A DNA stretch of 64,000 nucleotides. It comes from Cellulomonas sp. NS3. Lineage in GTDB: Bacteria; Actinomycetota; Actinomycetes; Actinomycetales; Cellulomonadaceae. The stretch is taken from contig NZ_CP103289.1 of NCBI RefSeq assembly GCF_024757985.1, positions 3,348,001 through 3,412,000 of the forward strand, read 5' to 3'. The notes under the pieces are model-generated. The model was given only the letters and a program-made list of their open reading frames with translations, was not told where the DNA came from and did no database searches. A program made the translations under genes and the position numbers. Below, in pieces: positions 19,437 to 27,722 of the stretch (its first letter is position 1; the number at the start of each line of letters is the position of its first letter).

Positions 19437-21107
19437 ATGCACCACGTCGAGATCTTCGTCCTCGTCGTCGGGGCCGTCGCCGTCACCGCGGCCTGCCGGC
19501 GCTGGGGGTGGCCGTCACCGCTCGTGCTCGTCGCGGTCGGGCTGGCCGTGTCGTTCGTGCCCGGGGTGCCGCGCTTCGAGGTCGACCCCGAGCTGATCCT
19601 CGAGTTCGTGCTCCCGCCGCTGCTGTACTCCGCGGCGACCGAGAGCTCGTACCAGGACGTCCGCCGCTACGTCGGGCCGATCCTGCGGCTCGGCGTCGGG
19701 CTCGTGCTCGTGAGCGCGTTCGCCGTCGCGCTCGTCGTGTGGCTGCTGGTCGACGACCTGCCGTTCGCCGTCGCGCTCGTGCTCGGCGCCGTCGTGGCGC
19801 CGCCGGACGCCGTGGCCGCCGCCGCGGTGGGGCGCCGGCTCGGGCTGCCGCGGCGGGTCATGTCGATGCTCTCGGGCGAGAGCCTGATCAACGACGCGAC
19901 GTCCCTGACGCTGTACAAGGTCGCGCTCGCGGCCGTCGCGACCGGCACGGCGGCGTTCTCGGGCGGTGCGGGGGTCTTCGCGCTCGCGGTCGTCGTCGGC
20001 GTCGCTCTCGGGCTCGCGCTCGGCGTCGTCGTGCACGGGCTGCGGATGCGGCTCGACGACCCGGTGGTCGCGTCGGCCGTCGGGCTGCTGACCCCGTTCG
20101 CCGCGTACTGGTCGGCCGAGGCGCTGGGCGGCTCGGGCGTGCTCGCGGTCGTCGCCGCGGGGCTGTACCTCGGGCACACCGCGCCGCGCGCCGGGTACGC
20201 GACGCGGTTGTTCCAGACGCCGCTGTGGTCGACGCTCGTGCTCCCGCTCGAGGCGTTCACGTTCGCGCTCATCGGCCTGCAGCTGCCGTGGCTGATCGAC
20301 GACGTCCGCAGCTCGCACGAGGGCCTCGGGAGCGCCGCGCTGGTCGCGCTCGCGGTGCTCGCGACCGCGCTGCTCGTGCGGCCGCTGTACGTGCTCGCGA
20401 CCGGGCACGTGCGCCGTCGCCGCCACGCCGGTGCGCCCGGCGACCGGCCCGCGGACCTCCTCACCGCGCGCGAGTCGGCCGTGGTCTCGTGGGCCGGCAT
20501 GCGGGGCGTCGTGACGCTCGCCGCCGCGGCCGCGGTGCCGGCCGAGGTGGACGGCGAGGAGTTCCCGTACCGGGCGTCGCTGCAGCTCGTCGCGTACACC
20601 GTCGCGATCGGCACGCTGCTGCTCCAGGGCCTCACGCTGCCGTGGGTGATCCGCCGGCTCGGCGTGGGGTCGCAGGAGGAGGCCGCACGCGACGCGTCCC
20701 AGGAGGCCGAGCTGCGGGTCGCGACCGCGGCCGCCGTCCGGCGGGTGCTCGAGCAGCGGACCCCGGAGTGGGCGCGCGAGCTCGGTGACGAGCAGGCCGC
20801 CCGGCTCGTCCAGCGCCTCGTCGGCGCGACGACCGCTCGCGCGCAGGCGGCTGCCGCGATGATCGACCCCGAGGGCGGGACGCAGCGCGGCGAGGACGGC
20901 GACGCCGCGCCGGGGCGCCTCGTGCCGGCCCCGCTGGCCGGCAGGCGCGGGCAGCAGCTGCGCCGCGACCTCGTGCGGGCGCAGCGCGAGGTGCTCGTCG
21001 AGCGCCGGGACGCGGGCGAGCTCGACGAGGCCGTGATGCGCCGCGTGCTGCGCGAGCTCGACCTCGAGGACGAGGCGCTCGCGGCGTCGTGGGTCAACCG
21101 GGTCTGA
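19437..21107 (+). CDS. Na+/H+ antiporter, CPA1 family
   Basis: The membrane antiporter exchanges Na+ (or K+) for protons, in pH and salt homeostasis. The 556-residue protein has about 11-12 helices up to residue 405, then a cytoplasmic tail of about 150 residues rich in Arg, Glu and Ala. Family motifs are FVLPPLLYSAATESS, ALVLGAVVAPPDAVAAAAV and LSGESLINDATSL, the last carrying the ion-binding ND pair, plus SWAGMRGVVTLAAA near the last helices. The start has a GGGGAG ribosome binding site. Confidence 0.93.
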   Translation: MHHVEIFVLVVGAVAVTAACRRWGWPSPLVLVAVGLAVSFVPGVPRFEVDPELILEFVLPPLLYSAATESSYQDVRRYVGPILRLGVGLVLVSAFAVALVVWLLVDDLPFAVALVLGAVVAPPDAVAAAAVGRRLGLPRRVMSMLSGESLINDATSLTLYKVALAAVATGTAAFSGGAGVFALAVVVGVALGLALGVVVHGLRMRLDDPVVASAVGLLTPFAAYWSAEALGGSGVLAVVAAGLYLGHTAPRAGYATRLFQTPLWSTLVLPLEAFTFALIGLQLPWLIDDVRSSHEGLGSAALVALAVLATALLVRPLYVLATGHVRRRRHAGAPGDRPADLLTARESAVVSWAGMRGVVTLAAAAAVPAEVDGEEFPYRASLQLVAYTVAIGTLLLQGLTLPWVIRRLGVGSQEEAARDASQEAELRVATAAAVRRVLEQRTPEWARELGDEQAARLVQRLVGATTARAQAAAAMIDPEGGTQRGEDGDAAPGRLVPAPLAGRRGQQLRRDLVRAQREVLVERRDAGELDEAVMRRVLRELDLEDEALAASWVNRV

Positions 21108-21180
21108 GGCGCCGGGGGCGCACGGAGCCGCTCGCGGCGACGTCCACGACACCACGCCCGGGACGGTCGGCGACCGCCGT

Positions 21181-21194
21181 AGGACCCCGGTCCC
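21181..21194 (+). promoter_or_regulatory. DosR-like box 1 upstream of adhE
   Basis: AGGACCCCGGTCCC matches the core GGGAC-N4-GTCCC of the DosR/DevR hypoxia box at nine of ten positions. It is centred about 115 bases before the likely adhE transcription start. The assignment is inferred from the motif alone; no dosR/dosS genes lie in the window. Confidence 0.45.
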
Positions 21195-21254
21195 AGGCGG
21201 CGCCGACCCGCGTCTGCAGGGTCGCCGCGAGCGCCGCCCAGGCCCCGGACGATC

Positions 21255-21268
21255 GGGACCTTCGGCGC
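21255..21268 (+). promoter_or_regulatory. DosR-like box 2 upstream of adhE
   Basis: GGGACCTTCGGCGC matches GGGAC-N4-GTCCC at eight of ten positions. It is centred near -43 relative to the start predicted from TAGCGT (21292-21297). That is the position expected for an activator that contacts RNA polymerase. Confidence 0.45.
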
Positions 21269-21291
21269 AGGGATCCGCCGGGACCCGCTCC

Positions 21292-21297
21292 TAGCGT
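21292..21297 (+). promoter_or_regulatory. Candidate -10 for adhE
   Basis: TAGCGT gives a leader of about 55 bases before the adhE GTG. No consensus -35 is present; the region 21269-21290 instead holds a further GGGACC half-site, which suits an activator-dependent promoter. Confidence 0.45.
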
Positions 21298-21356
21298 GGG
21301 TGTCACGAGGTCGAGGACGCCCTCACCGCACACCGACGAGACGTGGGGAGCACCCC

Positions 21357-24092
21357 GTGAGCAGCACCACCGAGACCGGGACCGACACCGGCATCACCAC
21401 CGCGATCGACGCGCTCGTCGCGGGCGCCACGAAGGCGCTCGCCGAGTACGCCCGGTTCACGCAGGAGGACGTCGACCACCTGGTCAAGAAGGCGTCCGTC
21501 GCTGCTCTCGACCAGCACGGCGAGCTCGCGGTCCTCGCGGTTCAGGAGACCGGTCGCGGCGTCTTCGAGGACAAGGCCGTCAAGAACATCTTCGCGTGCG
21601 AGCACGTCACCAACTCGATGTCCTCGCTCAAGACCGTCGGCGTCATCAGCACCGACGACATCACGGGCATCACCGAGATCGCCGAGCCGGTGGGCGTCAT
21701 CTGCGGCGTCGTCCCCGTGACGAACCCGACGTCGACCGCGATCTTCAAGTCGCTCATCGCGCTCAAGACCCGCAACCCGATCATCTTCGCGTTCCACCCC
21801 GCCGCGCAGGCCTCCTCTGTCGCCGCCGCCCGCGTGGTGCGGGACGCCGCGGTCGCCGCCGGCGCCCCCGAGGACTGCATCCAGTGGGTCGAGACGCCGT
21901 CGCTCACCGCGACGAACACCCTCATGAACCACCCCGGCGTCGCGCTCATCCTCGCGACCGGCGGCAACGCGATGGTCCGCGCCGCCTACTCGTGCGGCAA
22001 GCCGGCCCTCGGCGTCGGCGCGGGCAACGTCCCCGCCTACATCGAGAAGACCGCGAAGCTCAAGCGCGCCGTGAACGACGTCGTGCTGAGCAAGGCGTTC
22101 GACAACGGCATGATCTGCGCCTCGGAGCAGGCCGTCATCATCGACGCCGAGATCTACGACGAGGCCATGGCCGAGTTCACGGTCCTGCACGCGTACCGCG
22201 CGAGCGCGAAGGAGAAGGCTCTCCTCGAGAAGTTCATCTTCGGCGTCGAGGCCAAGGGCACGAGCTGCGGCGAGGCGAAGCTCCACGCGCCCGTCGTCGG
22301 CCAGTCACCCCAGTGGATCGCCGCGCAGGCCGGGTTCTCCGTGCCGGCCGACACCTCGATCATCCTCGTCGAGGTCGGCGGCGTCGGCCCCGACGAGCCG
22401 CTGACGCGCGAGAAGCTGTGCCCCGTCCTCGCGGTCCTCAAGGCCACGACGACCGAGCAGGGCCTCACCTACGCCGAGCAGATGGTCGAGTTCGACGGCC
22501 TCGGCCACTCCGCCGCGATCCACACGCGCGACGAGGCCCTCATGGAGGAGTTCGGCACGCGCTGCAAGGCGGTCCGCATCATCACCAACGCACCGTCCTC
22601 GCTCGGCGGCATCGGTGACATCTACAACGCCTTTATCCCCTCGCTGACCCTCGGCTGCGGCTCGTACGGGCGCAACTCGGTCTCGAACAACGTCTCGGCG
22701 GTCAACCTCGTGAACATCAAGCGGATCGGCCGGCGCAACAACAACCTGCAGTGGTTCAAGGTCCCCGCGAAGACGTACTTCGAGCCGAACGCGATCCGCT
22801 ACCTCACGGACATGCCCGACGTCGCGCGCGTCACGATCGTCACCGACGCGACCATGACGACCCTCGGCTTCGTCGACAAGATCATCGACGTCCTGAACCG
22901 CCGCCCCGGCAAGGTCGCGCTGCAGATCATCGACCAGGTCGAGCCCGAGCCGAGCGTCCGGACCGTCCAGGCCGGTGCCGCGCAGATGCGCCACTTCCGG
23001 CCCGACACGATCATCGCGCTCGGCGGCGGCTCGCCGATGGACGCCGCGAAGGTCATGTGGCTGCTGTACGAGCACCCCGAGATCACCTTCTCGGACCTCA
23101 AGCAGAAGTTCTTCGACGTCCGCAAGCGCGCCTTCAAGTTCCCGGTGCTCGGCGAGCTCGCGCAGCTCGTCTGCATCCCGACGACGTCGGGCACGGGCGC
23201 CGAGGTCACGCCGTTCGCGGTCATCTCCGACCCCGACGCGGGCAAGAAGTACCCGCTCGCCGACTACGCGCTGACCCCGTCGGTCGCGATCATCGACCCG
23301 GTCCTGACCGCGAAGATGCCGCGCTCGCTCGCCGCCGACTCGGGCTTCGACGCCCTGACGCACGCGACCGAGGCGTACGTGTCGGTCTACGCGAACGACT
23401 TCACCGACGGCATGGCGCTGCAGGCGATCCGCCTCATCTTCGACAACCTCGCGCAGAGCGTGAACGGCACGCCGGGCGCGCCCGAGACGGCCGACGCGCG
23501 GGAGAAGATGCACAACGCCGGGACGATCGCCGGGATGAGCTTCGGGAACGCGTTCCTGGGGATCGTGCACGCGATGGCCCACGTGATCGGCTCCACGCAC
23601 CACCTGGTGCACGGACGCACGAACGCGACGCTCCTACCGCACGTGATCCGCTACAACGGCACCGTCCCGACTAAGCTCACGAGCTGGCCGAAGTACGAGC
23701 ACTACGTCGCCCCCGAGCGCTTCCAGCAGATCGCGGCGATGCTCGGGCTCCCGGCGCAGACCCCGGAGCAGGGCGTCGAGTCCTACGCCCTGGCCGTCGA
23801 GGCGCTGCGCTCCAAGGTCGGCATCCCGGCGTCCTTCCAGGCGCAGGGCGTCGACGAGCAGGAGTTCCTGGGCCGCCTCGACGAGGTGGCGATGGGGGCC
23901 TACGAGGACCAGTGCGCACCCGCGAACCCGCGGATGCCGATGCTGGCCGACATGAAGGACCTGATGACTGCGGCCTACTACGGCACGTCGCTCGCCGACG
24001 TCCGAGGCCGCCGCGAGCAGCAGGGTGCGTGTGGTGACGCACCCCAGGAGGCCGTGACCTCGGCCGGGACGGACACGCCCGTCCCCGCCTGA
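21357..24092 (+). CDS. adhE: Bifunctional acetaldehyde-CoA / alcohol dehydrogenase
   Basis: AdhE reduces acetyl-CoA through acetaldehyde to ethanol, reoxidising two NADH in fermentation, and forms filaments (spirosomes). The 911-residue protein has an N-terminal CoA-acylating aldehyde dehydrogenase with catalytic Cys254 in GMICASEQAV. The C-terminal iron alcohol dehydrogenase carries GGGSPMDAAK for NAD binding and iron ligands in HAMAHVIGSTHHLVHG (first His is 738). Both halves look intact. The GTG at 21357 has GGGGAG seven bases upstream; an in-frame GTG at 21300 would add 19 Arg/Pro-rich residues and is less likely. Upstream boxes suggest oxygen-linked control. Confidence 0.96.
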   Translation: MSSTTETGTDTGITTAIDALVAGATKALAEYARFTQEDVDHLVKKASVAALDQHGELAVLAVQETGRGVFEDKAVKNIFACEHVTNSMSSLKTVGVISTDDITGITEIAEPVGVICGVVPVTNPTSTAIFKSLIALKTRNPIIFAFHPAAQASSVAAARVVRDAAVAAGAPEDCIQWVETPSLTATNTLMNHPGVALILATGGNAMVRAAYSCGKPALGVGAGNVPAYIEKTAKLKRAVNDVVLSKAFDNGMICASEQAVIIDAEIYDEAMAEFTVLHAYRASAKEKALLEKFIFGVEAKGTSCGEAKLHAPVVGQSPQWIAAQAGFSVPADTSIILVEVGGVGPDEPLTREKLCPVLAVLKATTTEQGLTYAEQMVEFDGLGHSAAIHTRDEALMEEFGTRCKAVRIITNAPSSLGGIGDIYNAFIPSLTLGCGSYGRNSVSNNVSAVNLVNIKRIGRRNNNLQWFKVPAKTYFEPNAIRYLTDMPDVARVTIVTDATMTTLGFVDKIIDVLNRRPGKVALQIIDQVEPEPSVRTVQAGAAQMRHFRPDTIIALGGGSPMDAAKVMWLLYEHPEITFSDLKQKFFDVRKRAFKFPVLGELAQLVCIPTTSGTGAEVTPFAVISDPDAGKKYPLADYALTPSVAIIDPVLTAKMPRSLAADSGFDALTHATEAYVSVYANDFTDGMALQAIRLIFDNLAQSVNGTPGAPETADAREKMHNAGTIAGMSFGNAFLGIVHAMAHVIGSTHHLVHGRTNATLLPHVIRYNGTVPTKLTSWPKYEHYVAPERFQQIAAMLGLPAQTPEQGVESYALAVEALRSKVGIPASFQAQGVDEQEFLGRLDEVAMGAYEDQCAPANPRMPMLADMKDLMTAAYYGTSLADVRGRREQQGACGDAPQEAVTSAGTDTPVPA

Positions 24093-24120
24093 CCCCATCC
24101 TCGGGTCCGGCTGCTCGCCG

Positions 24121-24219
24121 CGGCGCCCCGTCCGCGCGGGCCCACCGGCCGCGCGGGCGGGGCGCCGCCATGCCCCACGCCCCGCCCCGTCCTGGCCCAC
24201 CGGCCGGCCGGGGCGGGGC
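24121..24219 (+). terminator. Two consecutive GC hairpins after adhE
   Basis: The first hairpin pairs 24121-24139 with 24149-24167 (19 bp, one G-U wobble) and begins 29 bases after the adhE stop. The second pairs GCCCCGCCCCG (24179-24189) with its complement (24209-24219). Both carry the same core GGCCCACCGGCC in or beside the loop, so the second looks like a diverged copy of the first. Neither is followed by a U-tract. Confidence 0.6.
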
Positions 24220-24306
24220 GGCGCGCTGTCCGAGGCGCGGCACACCGGCGGCAGGCAGGGGACATTCCGGGCACACTGGGGGCACCCGACCTGTGAGGAG
24301 CCACCC

Positions 24307-24837
24307 GTGCGCACGTCATCCCTCCGTCCCGGCCGCGCCGCTCGTGCCCTGCCCGTCCTGACGCTCGCGGGCGCGCTCGCGCTGACCGGCTGCGCCGAGG
24401 CGCAGGAGCTCACGAACCAGGCCGAGACCGCTGTGGACGACGCGAAGGCGGCGATCGACTCGTTCCAGGGCCAGATCGACGCGGCGCACGCGGAGGCGCA
24501 GGAGGTCCGCAACGCGATCACCGACGCGCAGGCCGAGGTCGGCAGGCTCGACGACCAGGCGGGCGCCGTGGTCGGCGAGGCGGTGACGGGGGCGAACTCG
24601 GCGGTCGACCAGGCACAGGCCGCGCTCGACGCGGCGTCCGCCGAGGGCGCCGAGGCGACGCAGGCCACGCGCGACGAGCTCGCTGCGGCCGAGGCCGCGC
24701 TCGCGGACGCCCGCACGCAGGTCGAGTCGGCGATCGACTCGACCGACACGAAGGCCGAGGTCACGCTCGAGACGCTCTCCGCCGAGGTCGAGAAGCTCCG
24801 CAACCAGATCGCGGGAGCCGTGGCGACGGACGGGTGA
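24307..24837 (+). CDS. Small predicted lipoprotein with an alanine-rich coiled coil
   Basis: This 176-residue protein starts with a signal peptide and lipobox LTGC (Cys29), so it should be lipid-anchored on the outer face of the membrane. The mature part is almost entirely heptad-like Ala/Glu/Asp/Gln repeats (ETAVDDAKAAID, AEAQEVRNAITDAQ, and similar) with no Cys and very few aromatics. This predicts a long helical or coiled-coil rod. The GTG start is fixed by GAGGAG seven bases before. I recognise no specific family. It resembles Lpp-like or apolipophorin-like helical proteins only in composition. It stands alone after the adhE terminators. Confidence 0.75.
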   Translation: MRTSSLRPGRAARALPVLTLAGALALTGCAEAQELTNQAETAVDDAKAAIDSFQGQIDAAHAEAQEVRNAITDAQAEVGRLDDQAGAVVGEAVTGANSAVDQAQAALDAASAEGAEATQATRDELAAAEAALADARTQVESAIDSTDTKAEVTLETLSAEVEKLRNQIAGAVATDG

Positions 24838-24908
24838 AATCCCCGCGCAGAGGCTGAACCCGCAGCCCGGTTGTTGTCTCACGCGGCACCGCTGCCGATC
24901 TTCTGGGC

Positions 24909-25034
24909 ATGGAGACACAGGAGATGCCGCGCAGCACGCGGCGACGCCACGTCGAGTGGTGGGTCCTGTCGGCGTGGGGCTCGCTCGTGCTCGTCGTCGC
25001 CGCCGGCGTCACCGGCGCGGCCGGGATCGGCTGA
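24909..25034 (+). CDS. Possible 41-residue single-pass membrane peptide
   Basis: A short frame METQEMPRSTRRRHVEWW continues into one hydrophobic helix (residues 19-40, VLSAWGSLVLVVAAGV onward) and a stop at 25032. The Arg-rich N-terminus implies the inside-positive orientation. The inner ATG at 24924 is a good alternative start: GGAG at 24911-24914 lies nine bases before it, and it would give 36 residues. It sits in an otherwise empty gap. Codon use is normal for the window, but the coding call is only tentative. Confidence 0.4.
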   Translation: METQEMPRSTRRRHVEWWVLSAWGSLVLVVAAGVTGAAGIG

Positions 25035-25061
25035 CCCCGACCGACCCCGGGCACGCAGCCC

Positions 25062-25067
25062 TATCCT
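25062..25067 (+). promoter_or_regulatory. Candidate -10 for the aminotransferase gene
   Basis: TATCCT lies 32 bases before the aminotransferase ATG, leaving a short leader with the ribosome binding site AGGAG at 25090-25094. Confidence 0.4.
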
Positions 25068-25099
25068 CGTCGGGTCGCCCGCCGAGGACAGGAGCACCG

Positions 25100-26365
25100 A
25101 TGCCGACCGACGAGGGACGCTGGCGCGCCGTCGCCCGCGCGACCGGGCTGCTGGACGCGGACGGCCGGGCGCGCGCCACCGTGTTCGCGGAGATGTCCGC
25201 GCTCGCGGTGCGCACCGGCGCGCTCAACCTGGGCCAGGGCTTCCCCGACGTCGACGGGCCGCCCTCGGTGGCCCGTGCGGCGCAGGACGCGATCGCGGCG
25301 GGCGTCAACCAGTACCCACCCGGCCCCGGCACCCCGGAGCTGCGCCACGCCGTCGCGGCGCACCAGGAGCGCCGCTACGGCCTCGCGCTGGACCCGGACC
25401 GCGAGGTGCTCGTGACGACGGGCGCCACCGAGGCGCTGGCCGCCGCGGTGCTCGCCCTGGCCGGCCCGGGCGACGAGGTGCTCACGCTCGAACCGTTCTA
25501 CGACTCCTACGCCGCCGTGATCGCGCTCGCGGGCGCGACGCACACGACCGCGGCGCTGCGGGCCACGCCGGGCGGGTTCCGGCTCGACGAGGACGCGCTG
25601 CGCGCCGCGTTCAGCGACCGGACGCGCCTCGTCCTGGTCAACACCCCGCACAACCCGACGGGTGCGGTCCTCACGCGCGCCGAGCTCGAGGTCGTCGCGC
25701 GCCTCGCGACCGAGCACGACGCGCTCGTCGTGACCGACGAGGTGTACGAGCACCTCGTGTTCGACGACGCCGTGCACGTGCCCGTCGCGACGCTGCCCGG
25801 CATGGCCGAGCGCACCCTCACGATCTCCTCGGCGGGCAAGACGTTCTCGTTCACCGGCTGGAAGATCGGCTGGGTCAGCGGGCCCGCGCACCTCGTCGAG
25901 GCGGTCCGGACGGTCAAGCAGTTCCTCACGTACGTCTCGGGCGCGCCGTTCCAGCCCGCGGTCGCGCTCGCGCTCGGGCTCGAGGCCGGTGACGGGCCGG
26001 ACGCCACCTGGGTGCGCGACCTCGCGGCGTCGCTCGCCGCGCGGCGGGACCTCCTGTGCGCGGGGCTCGCGTCCGCCGGGTTCGACGTCGTGCGTCCGCA
26101 GGGCACCTACTTCGTGGTCGCGGACGCCGCGGCGCTGATCGCCTCGGGTCGCGCGGGCGCCGACGTGTCCGACGGCGCGACCCTGTGCCGGCGGCTGCCG
26201 GAGCTCGCGGGGGTCGTCGCGGTGCCCGTGAGCGCGTTCGTGCACGGGGGCTCGGCGGCCGACGCCGCGCTGCGCACCTCGGTGCGGTTCACGTTCGTCA
26301 AGCGCGAGCCCGTGCTGCGCGAGGCGGTCGAGCGGCTCACGGCGTGGGGTGCGGCGCGCGGCTGA
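25100..26365 (+). CDS. PLP-dependent class I/II aminotransferase
   Basis: This 421-residue fold-type I enzyme has the start region LNLGQGFPDVDGPPSV, NTPHNPTGAVL (substrate/PLP), VTDEVYEHLVFDD and the Schiff-base lysine in SSAGKTFSFTGWKIGW (Lys247). The sequence style matches the kynurenine/methionine aminotransferase and N-succinyl-DAP aminotransferase (DapC-like) cluster. The LNLGQGFPD signature is common to both, so the substrate cannot be fixed. AGGAG before the ATG defines the start. It ends convergently with the MFS gene, 23 bases apart. Confidence 0.88.
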   Translation: MPTDEGRWRAVARATGLLDADGRARATVFAEMSALAVRTGALNLGQGFPDVDGPPSVARAAQDAIAAGVNQYPPGPGTPELRHAVAAHQERRYGLALDPDREVLVTTGATEALAAAVLALAGPGDEVLTLEPFYDSYAAVIALAGATHTTAALRATPGGFRLDEDALRAAFSDRTRLVLVNTPHNPTGAVLTRAELEVVARLATEHDALVVTDEVYEHLVFDDAVHVPVATLPGMAERTLTISSAGKTFSFTGWKIGWVSGPAHLVEAVRTVKQFLTYVSGAPFQPAVALALGLEAGDGPDATWVRDLAASLAARRDLLCAGLASAGFDVVRPQGTYFVVADAAALIASGRAGADVSDGATLCRRLPELAGVVAVPVSAFVHGGSAADAALRTSVRFTFVKREPVLREAVERLTAWGAARG

Positions 26366-26388
26366 GGCCGTCGCCCACCCCGCCCGCC

Positions 26389-27618
26389 TCAGGTGCCCCA
26401 GCCGCCCGCGCGGTAGGCGGGCGTGCCGAGCGCGAGCACGACGAGCGCGAGCACCGCGGAGCCGGCCATCACGGCGGTCATCGCGAACGCGTCCCCGCCG
26501 AGCACGCCGACGAGCGGGCTGATCGTCCCCGAGATCCCGGCCTGCGACGAGCCGATGAACGCCGCGGCGGTCCCGGCGATCGCGCCGTGGCGCCCGAGCG
26601 CGAGCGCCGAGGCGTTGGGCGGCGTGAAGTTCACGAGCGCGAGCTGGATCCACAGCATCACGAGCAGGACGGGCAGCCCGCCGGCGCCGGTCGCCCCCAC
26701 CGCGAAGAGCCCGAGCGAGAACACGACCGAGACCGGCAGCACCACGCGCAGGATCCGCACGGGCGCGTACCGGCGCACGAGCGCCGCGTTGACCTGCGCG
26801 CCCGCGACGAGTCCGACGCCGTTGACCGCGAACAGCAGCGCGAACTGGTGCGACGACAGCCCGTAGCCCTCCTGGAGCACGAACGGGGAGCCGACGACGT
26901 AGCTCATGAGCCCCGCGACCGACAGGCCGGGCAGGACCGCGAGCGCGAGGAAGTGCCGGTCGCGCAGCAGCGAGCGGTAGCCCGAGAGCGCCGCGCGCAG
27001 CCCGGGTCCGCGGCGCCGCTCGGCGGGCAGGGTCTCGGGCAGGCGTCGCCAGACGACGAACCACAGCAGCGTGCCGTAGATCGCGAGAGCGACGAAGACG
27101 GCTCGCCACCCCCACTCGCCCGCGATGAGGCCCCCGACGCTCGGGGCGAACAGCGGCGCGACGCCGATCACGAGCATGAGGCGGGACAGCAGCCGCGAGG
27201 CGTCCGAGCCGACGAAGCGGTCGCGGATCACCGCCATGGCGACCACCGAGGCCGACGCGTTGAAGAAGCCCTGCAGCACGCGCAGCGCGATGAGCGGGAT
27301 GATCCCGGGCGCGACGGCGCACAGCAGCGAGGTGATGACGTGCAGCACGATCCCGACGAGCACGGGCGCGCGGCGTCCGAAACGGTCGGACGTCGGGCCG
27401 ATGACGAGCTGCCCGACGGCGCCGCCGATGAGCATCCCGGTCATGGTGAGCTGGGCCGCGGTCGCCGACGTCCCGAGGTCGCGGGCGACGTCGGGCAGGG
27501 ACGGCAGGTAGATGTCGGTCGAGATCGCGGGGAGCGCGGTCATCGAGCCGAGCAGCAGGACGTACTTCGCGTTGGGGCGGTACGGGGACGTGGGTTGCGG
27601 GCCGCCGGCACTCATCAC
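26389..27618 (-). CDS. MFS multidrug exporter, Bcr/CflA family
   Basis: This 409-residue proton-driven exporter has 12 predicted helices. Family signatures are TDIYLPSLPDVARDLG in helix 1, IGPTSDRFGRRAPVLVG (motif A, loop 2-3), ALRVLQGFFNASASVVAMAVIRDRF, and FAPSVGGLIAGEWGWRAVF (antiporter motif C-like). The substrate is likely a drug or metabolite but cannot be read from sequence. The start codons GTG-ATG at 27618 and 27615 are consecutive. A LacI-type palindrome lies just upstream (27649-27660). Confidence 0.9.
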   Translation of the reverse strand: MMSAGGPQPTSPYRPNAKYVLLLGSMTALPAISTDIYLPSLPDVARDLGTSATAAQLTMTGMLIGGAVGQLVIGPTSDRFGRRAPVLVGIVLHVITSLLCAVAPGIIPLIALRVLQGFFNASASVVAMAVIRDRFVGSDASRLLSRLMLVIGVAPLFAPSVGGLIAGEWGWRAVFVALAIYGTLLWFVVWRRLPETLPAERRRGPGLRAALSGYRSLLRDRHFLALAVLPGLSVAGLMSYVVGSPFVLQEGYGLSSHQFALLFAVNGVGLVAGAQVNAALVRRYAPVRILRVVLPVSVVFSLGLFAVGATGAGGLPVLLVMLWIQLALVNFTPPNASALALGRHGAIAGTAAAFIGSSQAGISGTISPLVGVLGGDAFAMTAVMAGSAVLALVVLALGTPAYRAGGWGT

Positions 27619-27648
27619 GTCGATGGTCCCATCCCGTGCGTGCGGGAG

Positions 27649-27660
27649 CGAATCGATTCG
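27649..27660. promoter_or_regulatory. Candidate LacI-family operator upstream of the MFS gene
   Basis: CGAATCGATTCG is a perfect 12-bp palindrome whose centre, AATCGATT, fits the LacI/PurR-type core AANCGNTT. It is one of very few AT-rich spots in the window and lies 31 bases upstream of the exporter start. No LacI-family gene is present nearby. Confidence 0.4.
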
Positions 27661-27722
27661 ATGCGCACCGTGGAGCGGAAGTCGACCACCTGGTCAGGCG
27701 GTGTTGCCGGCCCGCCGCCCCC

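Noticed and set aside
21108-21356. Rex operator upstream of adhE
   Set aside because: No TTGTGA-N6-TCACAA-like sequence is present on either strand. DosR-like boxes were found instead.
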